From contig DGRU01000125.1 of the NCBI GenBank assembly GCA_002390025.1, forward strand, positions 1-23,615: a stretch of 23,615 nucleotides of DNA, written 5' to 3'. Below are positions 7,779 through 15,177 of the stretch, in pieces. The stretch comes from Lachnospiraceae bacterium UBA4380 (GTDB lineage: Bacteria; Bacillota; Clostridia; Lachnospirales; Lachnospiraceae). The stretch's first letter is position 1; each line of letters opens with the position of its first letter. Both the position numbers and the translations under genes were made by a program. The notes under the pieces were generated by a model. That model was not told the DNA's origin. It made no database searches and saw only the letters and a program-made list of their open reading frames with translations.

Positions 7779-8333
7779 ATGGATACAGCGGATGTCAACA
7801 ATTATATAGGAGAAAGAATCCGGGATCTGCGAAATCGCAACGGATTGACACAGCAGGAACTGGCAGACAGGACAGAACTTACTAAAGGCTTTATCTCACA
7901 GCTTGAACGCGGACAGGTGTCTGCCTCTGTAGTCACCCTGTTCGACCTTATTGAATGCCTGGGGACCACACCTGCGGAGTTTTTTCGCAATGAAGATGAA
8001 AAAGTCGTTTTTTCTGAGAACGAATACTTTGAAAAAATAGACGAAGAGGGCAACAGCATCCAGTGGATCGTGCCCTCCGCCCAGAAATATCAGATGGAGC
8101 CTCTCCTTGTGGCAGTTGCGCCCCACGGCACTCTCGAGGAGGACAAACCTCACAACGGAGAGGAATTCGGCTATCTCATCAGCGGAAAGCTCAACCTCCA
8201 CCTGGGCGAAAAGGTATATCACATCAAGGCCGGAGAGAGCTTCTATTACCAGGCCGCCAAAACACACTACCTGTCCAACCCGGGCAGCCGGCCCGCCAAA
8301 CTGATCTGGATCAGTTCTCCCCCGGAGTTTTGA
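7779..8333 (+). CDS. XRE-family regulator with C-terminal cupin domain, polyamine-locus regulator
   Basis: A 184-residue cytoplasmic transcription factor. Residues about 11-66 form a helix-turn-helix of the XRE/Cro type (IRDLRNRNGLTQQELADRTELTKGFISQLERGQVSAS). Residues about 108-178 form a small cupin barrel (PHNGEEFGYLISGKLNLHLGEKVYHIKAGESFYYQA), the PuuR-like architecture in which the cupin senses a ligand. It stands directly upstream of potABCD on the same strand, so control of polyamine uptake in response to polyamine level is the natural inference. An AGAGGG/AAGGA region precedes the ATG. It has a consensus promoter and a structured leader. Whether it is cotranscribed with potA across the two repeat copies is unclear. 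Confidence 0.92.
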   Translation: MDTADVNNYIGERIRDLRNRNGLTQQELADRTELTKGFISQLERGQVSASVVTLFDLIECLGTTPAEFFRNEDEKVVFSENEYFEKIDEEGNSIQWIVPSAQKYQMEPLLVAVAPHGTLEEDKPHNGEEFGYLISGKLNLHLGEKVYHIKAGESFYYQAAKTHYLSNPGSRPAKLIWISSPPEF

Positions 8334-8430
8334 AAAACAGCGAGGAAAAGTTGAAACGAATGCCATGCTTGCATGAGCATTCGTGAAACCTTGACGAGCG
8401 TCCCTCAATGAGGACAGAGCGGTGTGCCGC
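8334..8430 (+). repeat. Dispersed structured repeat, copy 1
   Basis: It begins AAAACAGCGAGGAAAAG immediately after the regulator's stop codon. It matches copy 2 (8501-8597) over 97 bases with 8 differences and no gaps. Three hairpins are visible: CGAATGC..GCATTCG with inner CATGC/GCATG; GTCC-8 nt-GGAC; and GCGG-4 nt-CCGC. Most differences between the copies lie in the predicted loops, as expected if RNA or DNA folding is conserved. Confidence 0.85.
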
Positions 8431-8490
8431 GGGTCCGAATTGAGGCAGCGATGCGGGAGTGCGGAGCACGAAGCAGCGCGGGGTTTTTCA
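8431..8490 (+). terminator. Terminator-like tail following repeat copy 1
   Basis: GCGATGC (8448-8454) pairs with GCAGCGC (8473-8479) with one mismatch, enclosing GTGC-GGA-GCAC, followed by GGGG and TTTTT (8484-8488). This may end the regulator transcript or be the 3' part of the repeat element. Copy 2 does not carry this tail. Confidence 0.45.
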
Positions 8491-8500
8491 AAACAGAAAG

Positions 8501-8597
8501 AAAACAGCGAGGAAAAGTTGAAACGAATGCCATGCCTGCATGAGCATTCGTGAAACCTTGACGAGCGTCCGGGGGTGAGGACAGAGCGGCATGCCGC
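8501..8597 (+). repeat. Dispersed structured repeat, copy 2
   Basis: The second copy of the 97-base element, ending 28 bases before the potA start. Relative to copy 1, the central GTCC..GGAC loop changes from CTCAATGA to GGGGGTGA with its stem intact. The last hairpin loop changes from TGTG to CATG, making GCGGCATGCCGC fully palindromic. Confidence 0.85.
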
Positions 8598-8625
8598 GAC
8601 AATACCATACTATGAGGAAAAATCT

Positions 8626-10071
8626 ATGGAAAACAAAGACACGATTATCGAACTGAGGGGAATCAGCAAAGTCTTCGAAGACGACGGCTTCAAGGCAGTG
8701 GACAATTTTAATCTTGAGGTGAAACGGGGCGAATTTGTCACGTTTCTGGGACCCTCGGGCTGCGGAAAGACGACGACACTCCGCATGATCGCGGGATTTG
8801 ATGTGCCCACAGAGGGCGACATCCTTCTGAACGGAAAATCCATTATAGGGCTCCCGCCCTACGAGAGGCCGATCAACACGGTCTTCCAGCGCTATGCCCT
8901 TTTTCCCCATATGAATGTATATGACAACATCGCCTTCGGACTGCGGCAGAAGAAGACTCCCAAAGACATGATCGACCGGAAGGTGGGCCGTGTCCTGGAA
9001 CTGGTGGATCTGGAGGGATTCGAGCGCCGCGCCATCCGGACCCTGTCCGGCGGACAGCAGCAGAGGATCGCAATTGCGCGCGCCCTGGTGAATGAGCCGG
9101 AGATCCTGCTTCTGGACGAGCCTCTGGGAGCCCTGGACCTCAAAATGCGCAAAGAGATGCAGCTTGAGCTCAAGGATATGCACGACAAGCTGGGGATCAC
9201 CTTTATCTATGTCACACACGATCAGGAGGAGGCGCTGACCATGTCCGACAAGATCGTTGTCATGAGCGAGGGCCGCACCCAGCAGATCGGCACGCCGGAG
9301 GATATCTACAATGAACCGGCAAATGCCTTTGTCGCGGACTTTATCGGCGAGAGCAATATTTTCAACGGCATGATGACAGGACACCTCAGGGCCCGCTTCT
9401 GCGGCGGCGAATTTGACTGCGTAGACGACTTCGAAGAGGGCACCCATATCACGGCGGTCGTGCGTCCCGAGGACGTGGAGATCACAGCGCCCGGCAATGG
9501 CACCATCAACGGTGTCGTGGACAGCGTCATTTTCAAGGGGATCCACTACGAGATCACCGTTCTGTCGGGCAAAAACGAGATCGTCATCCAGACCGTGCGC
9601 AATGCCCGCGTGGGTGACCGCGTCGGCCTCAGAGTGGATCCGGAAAACATCCACATCATGCTGGCGGAGGACCACACCAACCTCTTCTATGCCGATGTCA
9701 ACCATGATTTCCGTCTCGAATACAACGGCCATCATCTCGATACGAGTCTGACCCGTATCATCAAGGGCAGCAAGCGCCGTGAGGACGGCACTGTCGTCGA
9801 TGCAAACGGAGACATTCTGGAGCCCGGCAGGGTGAGGATCCTTGTCTCCCTCATGCCCGATGATATCGAGATGACGGATGACCAGGATGCCGGCCTTATC
9901 CAGGGCACGATCAGCAACCTGATCTACAAGGGCGACCACTACAGCTACATCATCCACACGGAGCTGGAACAGGATTTCGTCGTCAACGACGAGGACCTGT
10001 GGAATATGGGCGACCGCGTCAGTCTCCTGATGCCTGTGGACAAGATGAAATTTACGCTCAAGAAAAAGTAA
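8626..10071 (+). CDS. potA: Spermidine/putrescine ABC transporter ATP-binding protein PotA
   Basis: A 481-residue cytoplasmic ATPase that powers polyamine import with PotB, PotC and PotD. It has Walker A GPSGCGKTT (42-50), Q-loop Gln88, signature LSGGQQQR (140-147), Walker B LLLDE (Asp164, Glu165) and H-loop His198. The protein is over 100 residues longer than a usual PotA because the C-terminal regulatory TOBE module appears twice: about residues 280-347 (PEDVEIT, VIFKGIHYEI, VGDRVGL) and 404-480 (PDDIEMT, LIYKGDHYSY, MGDRVSL). The start at ATG 8626 is chosen for its GAGG box 8 bases upstream; an in-frame upstream start at 8575 would lie inside the dispersed repeat. potB follows after 32 bases. 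Confidence 0.96.
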   Translation: MENKDTIIELRGISKVFEDDGFKAVDNFNLEVKRGEFVTFLGPSGCGKTTTLRMIAGFDVPTEGDILLNGKSIIGLPPYERPINTVFQRYALFPHMNVYDNIAFGLRQKKTPKDMIDRKVGRVLELVDLEGFERRAIRTLSGGQQQRIAIARALVNEPEILLLDEPLGALDLKMRKEMQLELKDMHDKLGITFIYVTHDQEEALTMSDKIVVMSEGRTQQIGTPEDIYNEPANAFVADFIGESNIFNGMMTGHLRARFCGGEFDCVDDFEEGTHITAVVRPEDVEITAPGNGTINGVVDSVIFKGIHYEITVLSGKNEIVIQTVRNARVGDRVGLRVDPENIHIMLAEDHTNLFYADVNHDFRLEYNGHHLDTSLTRIIKGSKRREDGTVVDANGDILEPGRVRILVSLMPDDIEMTDDQDAGLIQGTISNLIYKGDHYSYIIHTELEQDFVVNDEDLWNMGDRVSLLMPVDKMKFTLKKK

Positions 10072-10103
10072 TGGCTGCATGCGGCTTAAAGAGGTATAAA
10101 TAG

Positions 10104-10889
10104 ATGCATTTTTCCCGAAAGAGTCTGGGCATTCCATATGCCGTATTCCTGGTAATTTTTGTGGCGGCACCCCTGCTGTTCCTGTTCTATTACGCCTTTA
10201 CCAACGGGCAGGGGCAGTTCACTGTCTGGAATTTTACCCATTTCTTTACAGATCCCAATACACTGGGAACTCTGTACTATAGTTTGCTGCTTGCGCTGGT
10301 CACAACGCTGGTCTGCCTGCTGCTGGCTTATCCGGTGGCCTATTTTCTGGCGACCGGCACAATGCACACAAAGCCGGTGATCCTGATGCTCTTTGTGATG
10401 CCTATGTGGATCAACTTCTCCCTGCGCATCACTGCGCTCAAGGAGATCCTGAACGTGCTGGAGGGGAATCTTGCCATGCACCCCTTCCTGAACGCGGTCG
10501 TCGGTATGACTTATGACTTTCTGCCCTTCATGATCCTGCCCATCTACACGACGATTTCCCGCCTGGACGGAGCACTGCGTGAGGCGGCTATGGATCTGGG
10601 CGCCAACAGGGTGCAGACCTTCCTGCGCGTGACCCTTCCCCTGTCAGTGCCCGGCATCATCAGCGGCGTGTCCATGGTCTTCCTTCCTGCCATGACCAAC
10701 TATGTTGTCCTGGATATGCTGTACAACAGCACCTATATCATGGGAAGCCTGATCGGAAGCTATTTTTCCGCCTACAACTGGCACGGCGGATCGATGATCT
10801 CCCTGATCCTGCTTGCCCTGATCTGCATCTTCACATTGCTGACCGGCAATGAGGAGGAATCTGTCGGGAGAGGAGGTGCGCTGCTGTGA
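10104..10889 (+). CDS. potB: Spermidine/putrescine ABC transporter permease PotB
   Basis: A 261-residue inner-membrane permease with about six hydrophobic segments. The coupling loop LREAAMDLGANRVQTFLRVTLPLSVPGI is the EAA motif of the MalF/PotB class and docks on PotA. The N-terminus (KSLGIPYAVFLVIFVAAPLLFLFYYAF) matches a PotB first helix. An AGAGG box precedes the ATG. The gene's end overlaps potC: the TGA lies within GTGA at 10886-10889, and the strong potC ribosome binding site is inside the potB coding region. Context and motif make the call firm; putrescine versus spermidine preference cannot be read. Confidence 0.95.
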   Translation: MHFSRKSLGIPYAVFLVIFVAAPLLFLFYYAFTNGQGQFTVWNFTHFFTDPNTLGTLYYSLLLALVTTLVCLLLAYPVAYFLATGTMHTKPVILMLFVMPMWINFSLRITALKEILNVLEGNLAMHPFLNAVVGMTYDFLPFMILPIYTTISRLDGALREAAMDLGANRVQTFLRVTLPLSVPGIISGVSMVFLPAMTNYVVLDMLYNSTYIMGSLIGSYFSAYNWHGGSMISLILLALICIFTLLTGNEEESVGRGGALL

Positions 10890-11695
10890 TCTGGAAGACC
10901 TTCAGGAAATTGTTCCTGCTCCTTGTTCTTGTATTTCTGTATCTGCCGATCCTGATCCTGGCGGTATACAGCTTCACCGAGTCGACCAATATCGGTGCCA
11001 TCCGCGGCTTCTCCCTGCACAATTATGTGACACTGTTCACAACATCCGAACTCACTGACATGATCACAGGGACCATCACCCTGGCCCTTGCCGCAGCGGC
11101 CATTGCGACAGTGCTGGGAACGATCGGTGCGATCGGCGCCTTCTACTCCAGAAAAAACGCCTCCAGGTTCATCACGACCCTGAACCAGATCCCCGTGATC
11201 AACGCGGACGTAGTCACAGGCTTTTCCATCTGCGTCCTCCTTGTTGTGGCGCTGAACATCAGCAAGGATTCCTATATCCCCCTGCTGGCAGGACATGTCA
11301 CCCTGTGCGCGCCCTTTGTGTTTCTCTCGGTCATGCCCCGCATTCAGCAGATGGATCCCAGCATTTACGAGGCTGCCCTGGATCTGGGAGCGACGCCCTT
11401 CAAGGCTCTGACCCAGATCCTGATCCCGCAGATCGTGCCCGGTATCATCTCGGGATTTGCCCTGGCAGTCACACTTTCGCTGGATGACTACTTTATTGCC
11501 ATGTACACCAAGCCGGCGACCTTCGATACCATCAGTACCTATGTCGTCAACGCCACCAAAGGTGCACAGACTACGATCAAGACTGCCCTCTGGGCTCTCT
11601 CGACCGTGATCTTCCTCATTGTGGTCCTGATCGTATTGGTCACCAACATCCGCTCTCTTCGGAAAGCGAACATGGAAGGAGGCCGCCGTGCATAA
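10886..11695 (+). CDS. potC: Spermidine/putrescine ABC transporter permease PotC
   Basis: A 269-residue partner permease with about six membrane helices and EAA loop YEAALDLGATPFKALTQILIPQIVPGI, followed by ISGFALAVTLSLDDYFIAMY, a stretch characteristic of PotC/PotI proteins. It starts with GTG at 10886, preceded by GGAGAGGAGG, and overlaps the potB stop by 4 bases. Its 3' end overlaps the potD start by 8 bases (11688-11695), with GGAGG for potD embedded in potC. It forms the transport channel with PotB. Confidence 0.95.
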   Translation: MIWKTFRKLFLLLVLVFLYLPILILAVYSFTESTNIGAIRGFSLHNYVTLFTTSELTDMITGTITLALAAAAIATVLGTIGAIGAFYSRKNASRFITTLNQIPVINADVVTGFSICVLLVVALNISKDSYIPLLAGHVTLCAPFVFLSVMPRIQQMDPSIYEAALDLGATPFKALTQILIPQIVPGIISGFALAVTLSLDDYFIAMYTKPATFDTISTYVVNATKGAQTTIKTALWALSTVIFLIVVLIVLVTNIRSLRKANMEGGRRA

Positions 11696-13247
11696 GAAAA
11701 ATCGTAAAAAAACTCTGTTCTCCTCCCTTTTAGCGCTCCTGTTCCTCATTGCCTTTGTGCCGGAGAGCCTGGCAAAAAGCCTGTCGGAGATCCTGCCGGC
11801 CGGCTGGGCGGATCAGCTCTGCCTGCAGGCGCAGGCAAGTGACACGATCACCCTGCGTGTCTGTAACTGGGAGGAATATATCGATCTGGGCGACTGGGAC
11901 GAAGAGGAGACCATTGAACTTCCCTCCGGGGACATCATCGGCGAAAACTCCATGGTGGAAGACTTCGAGGAGTGGTACTACGAAACCTACGGCAAGCGGG
12001 TCAAGGTGGAGTATTCCACCTTCGGCACCAACGAAGATCTCTACAACATGCTGACTCTGGGAGATGTCTACGATCTGGTCTGTCCTTCCGAGTACCTGAT
12101 CATGAAGCTGATGGCGGAGGACGCCCTCGTTCCCCTGTCGGATGACTTTTTTGACACTGCGCAGGAGAATAACTATTACATCCGCGGCGCTGCCCCCTTT
12201 ATCCGCCAGATGTTTGAAAACAGCGAGATCGGCGGGGAACCCTGGGCCAAATATGCCGCAGGCTATATGTGGGGTGTCACGGGTCTGGTCTACAACCCCG
12301 AGATCGTGACCAGAGAACAGGCGTCCACCTGGAAGATTCTTGCGGATCCGGAATTTGCCCGCAAGGTGACGATCAAGGACAACGTCCGCGATGCCTACTT
12401 CGCCGCCGTCGGCGCCATCAAATCCGATCTTCTGACTTCGGAGGAATTTCGCAGCGACCCGGATTATGCGAAAAATCTCGAGAGGGAGATGAACGACACA
12501 TCCCCTGAGATGATCGCAAAGGTGCAGGACTGGCTCAAGGGAGTCAAGGACAATGTCTTTTCCTTTGAGACAGATGCCGGCAAGGCCGACATGATCACCG
12601 GCAAGGTCGCTGTCAACTACCAGTGGTCCGGAGATGCCGTCTACACCCTGGACCAGGCGGATGAGGACGACTACACACTCTGCTTTGCCGTCCCCGAGGA
12701 GAGCACCGACATCTACTTCGACGGATGGGTCATGCTCAGGAGCGGAATCGGCGATGACGCACAGAGACAGCACGCGGCAGAGGCATTTATCAATTTCATG
12801 TCCCGCCCGGACAACGCCATCCGCAACATGTACTATATCGGCTACACCTCCGTCATTTCCGGCGGTGAGGATCCCCGCATGTTCGAGTATGCCCAGTACT
12901 GCTATGAGGCGGAGGACGACGAGGAGGAGACAGTCGAGTATGACCTGTCCTATTTCTTCTCGGAGGATCCGGACCAGGCGGACGGGGAGTATGTGATCGA
13001 GGCCCCGGCGGAACAGCTGGAGCGTCAGCTCTACGGCCAGTATCCGCCTGCCGACGTGATCGACCGCTCCTCGATCATGACCTATTTCAATGATGAACAG
13101 AATGAGCGGATCAATCAGATGTGGATCAATGTGCGCTGCTTCGATATCCGCAAAGCACCCTGGTGGAGCTGGATCCTGATCCTGGGGACACTGGTTCTCG
13201 TCGGAAGATATCTGATTATCAGGAGGCTGCGCAATAAGGGCAGATAA
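11688..13247 (+). CDS. potD: Polyamine-binding protein PotD, apparently membrane-anchored at the C-terminus
   Basis: A 519-residue extracytoplasmic binding protein of the PotD/PotF type, delivering polyamines to PotBC. It starts with GTG after GGAGG. The N-terminus is a signal peptide (KKTLFSSLLALLFLIAFVPESLA) without a lipobox, unlike most Gram-positive PotD lipoproteins. The binding fold starts at TLRVCNWEEYID and includes EYSTFGTNEDLYNM, YDLVCPSEYLI, YMWGVTGLVYNPE and VNYQWSGDAVYTLDQ. An acidic insert around residues 405-440 and extra length precede a C-terminal hydrophobic helix (about 493-511) ending in RRLRNKGR, which should hold the protein in the membrane. It is last in the operon, followed by the terminator at 13275. 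Confidence 0.93.
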   Translation: MHKKNRKKTLFSSLLALLFLIAFVPESLAKSLSEILPAGWADQLCLQAQASDTITLRVCNWEEYIDLGDWDEEETIELPSGDIIGENSMVEDFEEWYYETYGKRVKVEYSTFGTNEDLYNMLTLGDVYDLVCPSEYLIMKLMAEDALVPLSDDFFDTAQENNYYIRGAAPFIRQMFENSEIGGEPWAKYAAGYMWGVTGLVYNPEIVTREQASTWKILADPEFARKVTIKDNVRDAYFAAVGAIKSDLLTSEEFRSDPDYAKNLEREMNDTSPEMIAKVQDWLKGVKDNVFSFETDAGKADMITGKVAVNYQWSGDAVYTLDQADEDDYTLCFAVPEESTDIYFDGWVMLRSGIGDDAQRQHAAEAFINFMSRPDNAIRNMYYIGYTSVISGGEDPRMFEYAQYCYEAEDDEEETVEYDLSYFFSEDPDQADGEYVIEAPAEQLERQLYGQYPPADVIDRSSIMTYFNDEQNERINQMWINVRCFDIRKAPWWSWILILGTLVLVGRYLIIRRLRNKGR

Positions 13248-13274
13248 TAAGAAAGATAATAAGAAATTTTAATG

Positions 13275-13307
13275 ATGCCGCCCGGCAGTGTCCGGGCGGC
13301 ATTCTTT
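13275..13307 (+). terminator. Terminator of the potABCD operon
   Basis: Perfect 11-bp stem ATGCCGCCCGG/CCGGGCGGCAT with a 6-nt loop, followed by TCTTT. It lies 28 bases after the potD stop. Confidence 0.92.
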
Positions 13308-13433
13308 ATGGAGAGCATGCCGGACAGATGCCGATTTGCGGAATGTACTTGAAAAAATACATAAAATGCCATTGTTTTTTGAAAAAACAGTGTGTTTTGC
13401 CTTTTATTTTAGCTGTCAATAATTCTTTAAAGG

Positions 13434-13442
13434 TGTTATTAT
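13434..13442 (+). promoter_or_regulatory. Probable extended -10 promoter of the PurF-like gene
   Basis: TGTTATTAT contains an extended TGn followed by TATTAT (13437-13442). The -35 region is weak (TGTCAA at 13414-13419, 17 bp upstream). The surrounding 170 bases are AT-rich, unlike the flanking genes, and would leave a leader of about 70 nt. Confidence 0.4.
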
Positions 13443-13517
13443 GCAGGTGTTGCAGGGAAATGATAAGAAAGATAAAGAAAAGTTAGCTTTATTTACAAAA
13501 AAGAAAGAAGAGGTTTT

Positions 13518-14942
13518 ATGGGCGGTTTTTTCGGAGTGGCATCTAAGCAGGATTGCGTTTTTGACTTATTTTATGGAACCGACTATCACTCACATCTTGG
13601 AACGCGCCGCGCGGGCATGGCAGTTTACGACCGCACGAAGGGATTTGACCGCGCGATCCATAATATCGAAAGCTCAAACTTCAGACCCAAATTTGACAAG
13701 GATGTTCTTAAAATGGAGGGACAGCTCGGAATCGGCTGTATCTCCGACTATGAACCCCAGCCGCTGATCGTGCGCTCGCATCTGGGCACCTACGCGATCA
13801 CGACCGTGGGCAAGATCAACAATTCAGAGGAGCTCATGTGGAAGCTCTTCTCCGGCACGCACTCCCACTTCCTGGAGATGAGCGGAGGGGATATCAACCC
13901 GACAGAGCTCACGGCCGCGCTCATCAACCAGGGCGACACATTTGAGGACGGCATCCGCTATGCCCAGGAGCTGATCCGCGGTTCCATGACCCTGATGGTC
14001 ATGACCAAGGACGGCATTTACGCGGCCCGCGACCGGCTGGGCAGAACGCCGGTGGAGATCGGCTGCAAGGAAGACAGCAGATGTATCTGTTTCGAGAGCT
14101 TCTCCTACCTGAATCTGGGCTACCGCCACGAGAAGGAACTCGGCCCCGGCGAAATCTGCTTCGTCACCCCCGACGGCGTGGAGACAGTCAAAAAGCCCTT
14201 TGACAATATGCGGGTCTGCACATTCCTGTGGATCTACTACGGATTCCCGGCTTCCACTTACGAGGGGATGAATGTCGAATACGCGCGCTACGAGTGCGGC
14301 AAACATCTGGCACTGCGCGATCTCAAGCGCGGACTTGCCAAGCCCGATATCGTTGCCGGCGTTCCCGATTCCGGCGTCGCCCATGCGGTGGGATACTCGA
14401 ACACTTCCGGTGTTCCCTATTCCCGTCCCTTTGTAAAATATACACCCACCTGGCCCAGGTCCTTTATGCCTACGATCCAGAGCCGCAGAAACCTCATCGC
14501 AAAGATGAAGCTTGTGCCCATCCATGAGCTGATCGACAACAAGAGCATGCTTCTCATCGATGATTCCATCGTGCGCGGCACCCAGCTGCGGGAGACGACG
14601 GAATACCTCTACAGGAGCGGAGCGAGGGAAGTCCATGTGCGTCCCGCCTGTCCGCCTCTTGTTTTCGGCTGCAAGTACCTCAATTTCTCCAGGTCGAACT
14701 CAGAGGGAGAACTCATTACCAGAAGAGTGATCGAGAAACTCGAGGGCAGCGTGGATCCGGCTCCCCATGTCCTCAATAAATATATGGATCCCGATTCCGA
14801 GGAATACGCGGCCATGCTCGAGGAGATCAGGAAGGAACTCAACTTCTCTTCCCTGCATTACCACAGGCTTGACGACATGATCGAAGCCATCGGGATTCCC
14901 TCCTGCAAACTATGTACTTATTGCTGGAATGGAAGAGAGTGA
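13518..14942 (+). CDS. PurF-family amidophosphoribosyltransferase paralogue lacking the glutaminase nucleophile
   Basis: A 474-residue protein with the two-domain PurF layout: N-terminal Ntn-type glutaminase fold, then a type I phosphoribosyltransferase domain. The PRPP loop is intact (LLIDDSIVRGTQ, Asp348-Thr355). Cys234, Cys385, Cys463 and Cys466 fall where Bacillus PurF has its 4Fe-4S ligands. The start reads MGGFFGVAS, so the catalytic Cys of CGVFG is Gly, HRGQE is HLGTR, and the oxyanion Asn of HNGN is replaced (TTVGK). Glutamine hydrolysis therefore looks impossible; the enzyme may use free ammonia or another nucleophile, or have a regulatory role. GAAGAGG precedes the ATG. No purine genes adjoin it; it appears monocistronic. 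Confidence 0.92.
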   Translation: MGGFFGVASKQDCVFDLFYGTDYHSHLGTRRAGMAVYDRTKGFDRAIHNIESSNFRPKFDKDVLKMEGQLGIGCISDYEPQPLIVRSHLGTYAITTVGKINNSEELMWKLFSGTHSHFLEMSGGDINPTELTAALINQGDTFEDGIRYAQELIRGSMTLMVMTKDGIYAARDRLGRTPVEIGCKEDSRCICFESFSYLNLGYRHEKELGPGEICFVTPDGVETVKKPFDNMRVCTFLWIYYGFPASTYEGMNVEYARYECGKHLALRDLKRGLAKPDIVAGVPDSGVAHAVGYSNTSGVPYSRPFVKYTPTWPRSFMPTIQSRRNLIAKMKLVPIHELIDNKSMLLIDDSIVRGTQLRETTEYLYRSGAREVHVRPACPPLVFGCKYLNFSRSNSEGELITRRVIEKLEGSVDPAPHVLNKYMDPDSEEYAAMLEEIRKELNFSSLHYHRLDDMIEAIGIPSCKLCTYCWNGRE

Positions 14943-14987
14943 TCCGGGCGGCATTTCCATAAAAAGACAGCAGCATGCATCTGAAAC

Positions 14988-15025
14988 ATCCCTCGTTCTG
15001 AAAGAGCGGGGGATTATTTTTTTTT
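14988..15025 (+). terminator. Terminator of the PurF-like gene
   Basis: ATCCCTCGTTC pairs over 11 positions (two G-U) with GAGCGGGGGAT around a TGAAA loop, followed by TA and a run of nine T. Confidence 0.9.
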
Positions 15026-15177
15026 CGGGTTTCATGTTTTTGCTGTCAGAATCTCGAAAAACTCGGCGAAAGGTGGTAGGATATATCTAACTGTGCTCTG
15101 CAGTCGGATCTGCAGGCGGCAATACAAGCCCTCAGGTATCGAGAGGTACAGAGGAATACAAAGGAAAAGGTACGATC

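Noticed and set aside
8334..8597. CRISPR-like array
   Set aside because: Only two copies of a 97-base unit with a 70-base spacer and no cas genes; unit size and structure do not fit CRISPR.
8405..8608. Short minus-strand frames reading ARQGFTNAHA..FVSTFPRCF in both repeat copies
   Set aside because: The two similar peptides come from the dispersed repeat. Nucleotide variation is concentrated in hairpin loops rather than at third codon positions, and no start signal is present.
8575..8625. Upstream in-frame start for potA at 8575
   Set aside because: It would place 17 residues inside the repeat element with no ribosome binding site, whereas ATG 8626 has GAGG at the right spacing and begins the usual PotA N-terminus.
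8488..10170. 560-codon minus-strand open frame opposite potA
   Set aside because: PotA on the plus strand has all ABC ATPase motifs; the opposite frame is His/Asp/Val-rich shadow sequence without any recognisable motif.
13441..13767. 108-codon plus-strand frame overlapping the PurF-like start
   Set aside because: It starts at the probable -10 region, lacks an SD, and most of it is the +1 frame of the PurF-like gene.
15060..15177. Promoter for the ion transporter near TAGGATATAT (about 15078-15087)
   Set aside because: A -10-like stretch is present but no acceptable -35 at 16-18 bp was found, so it was not listed.
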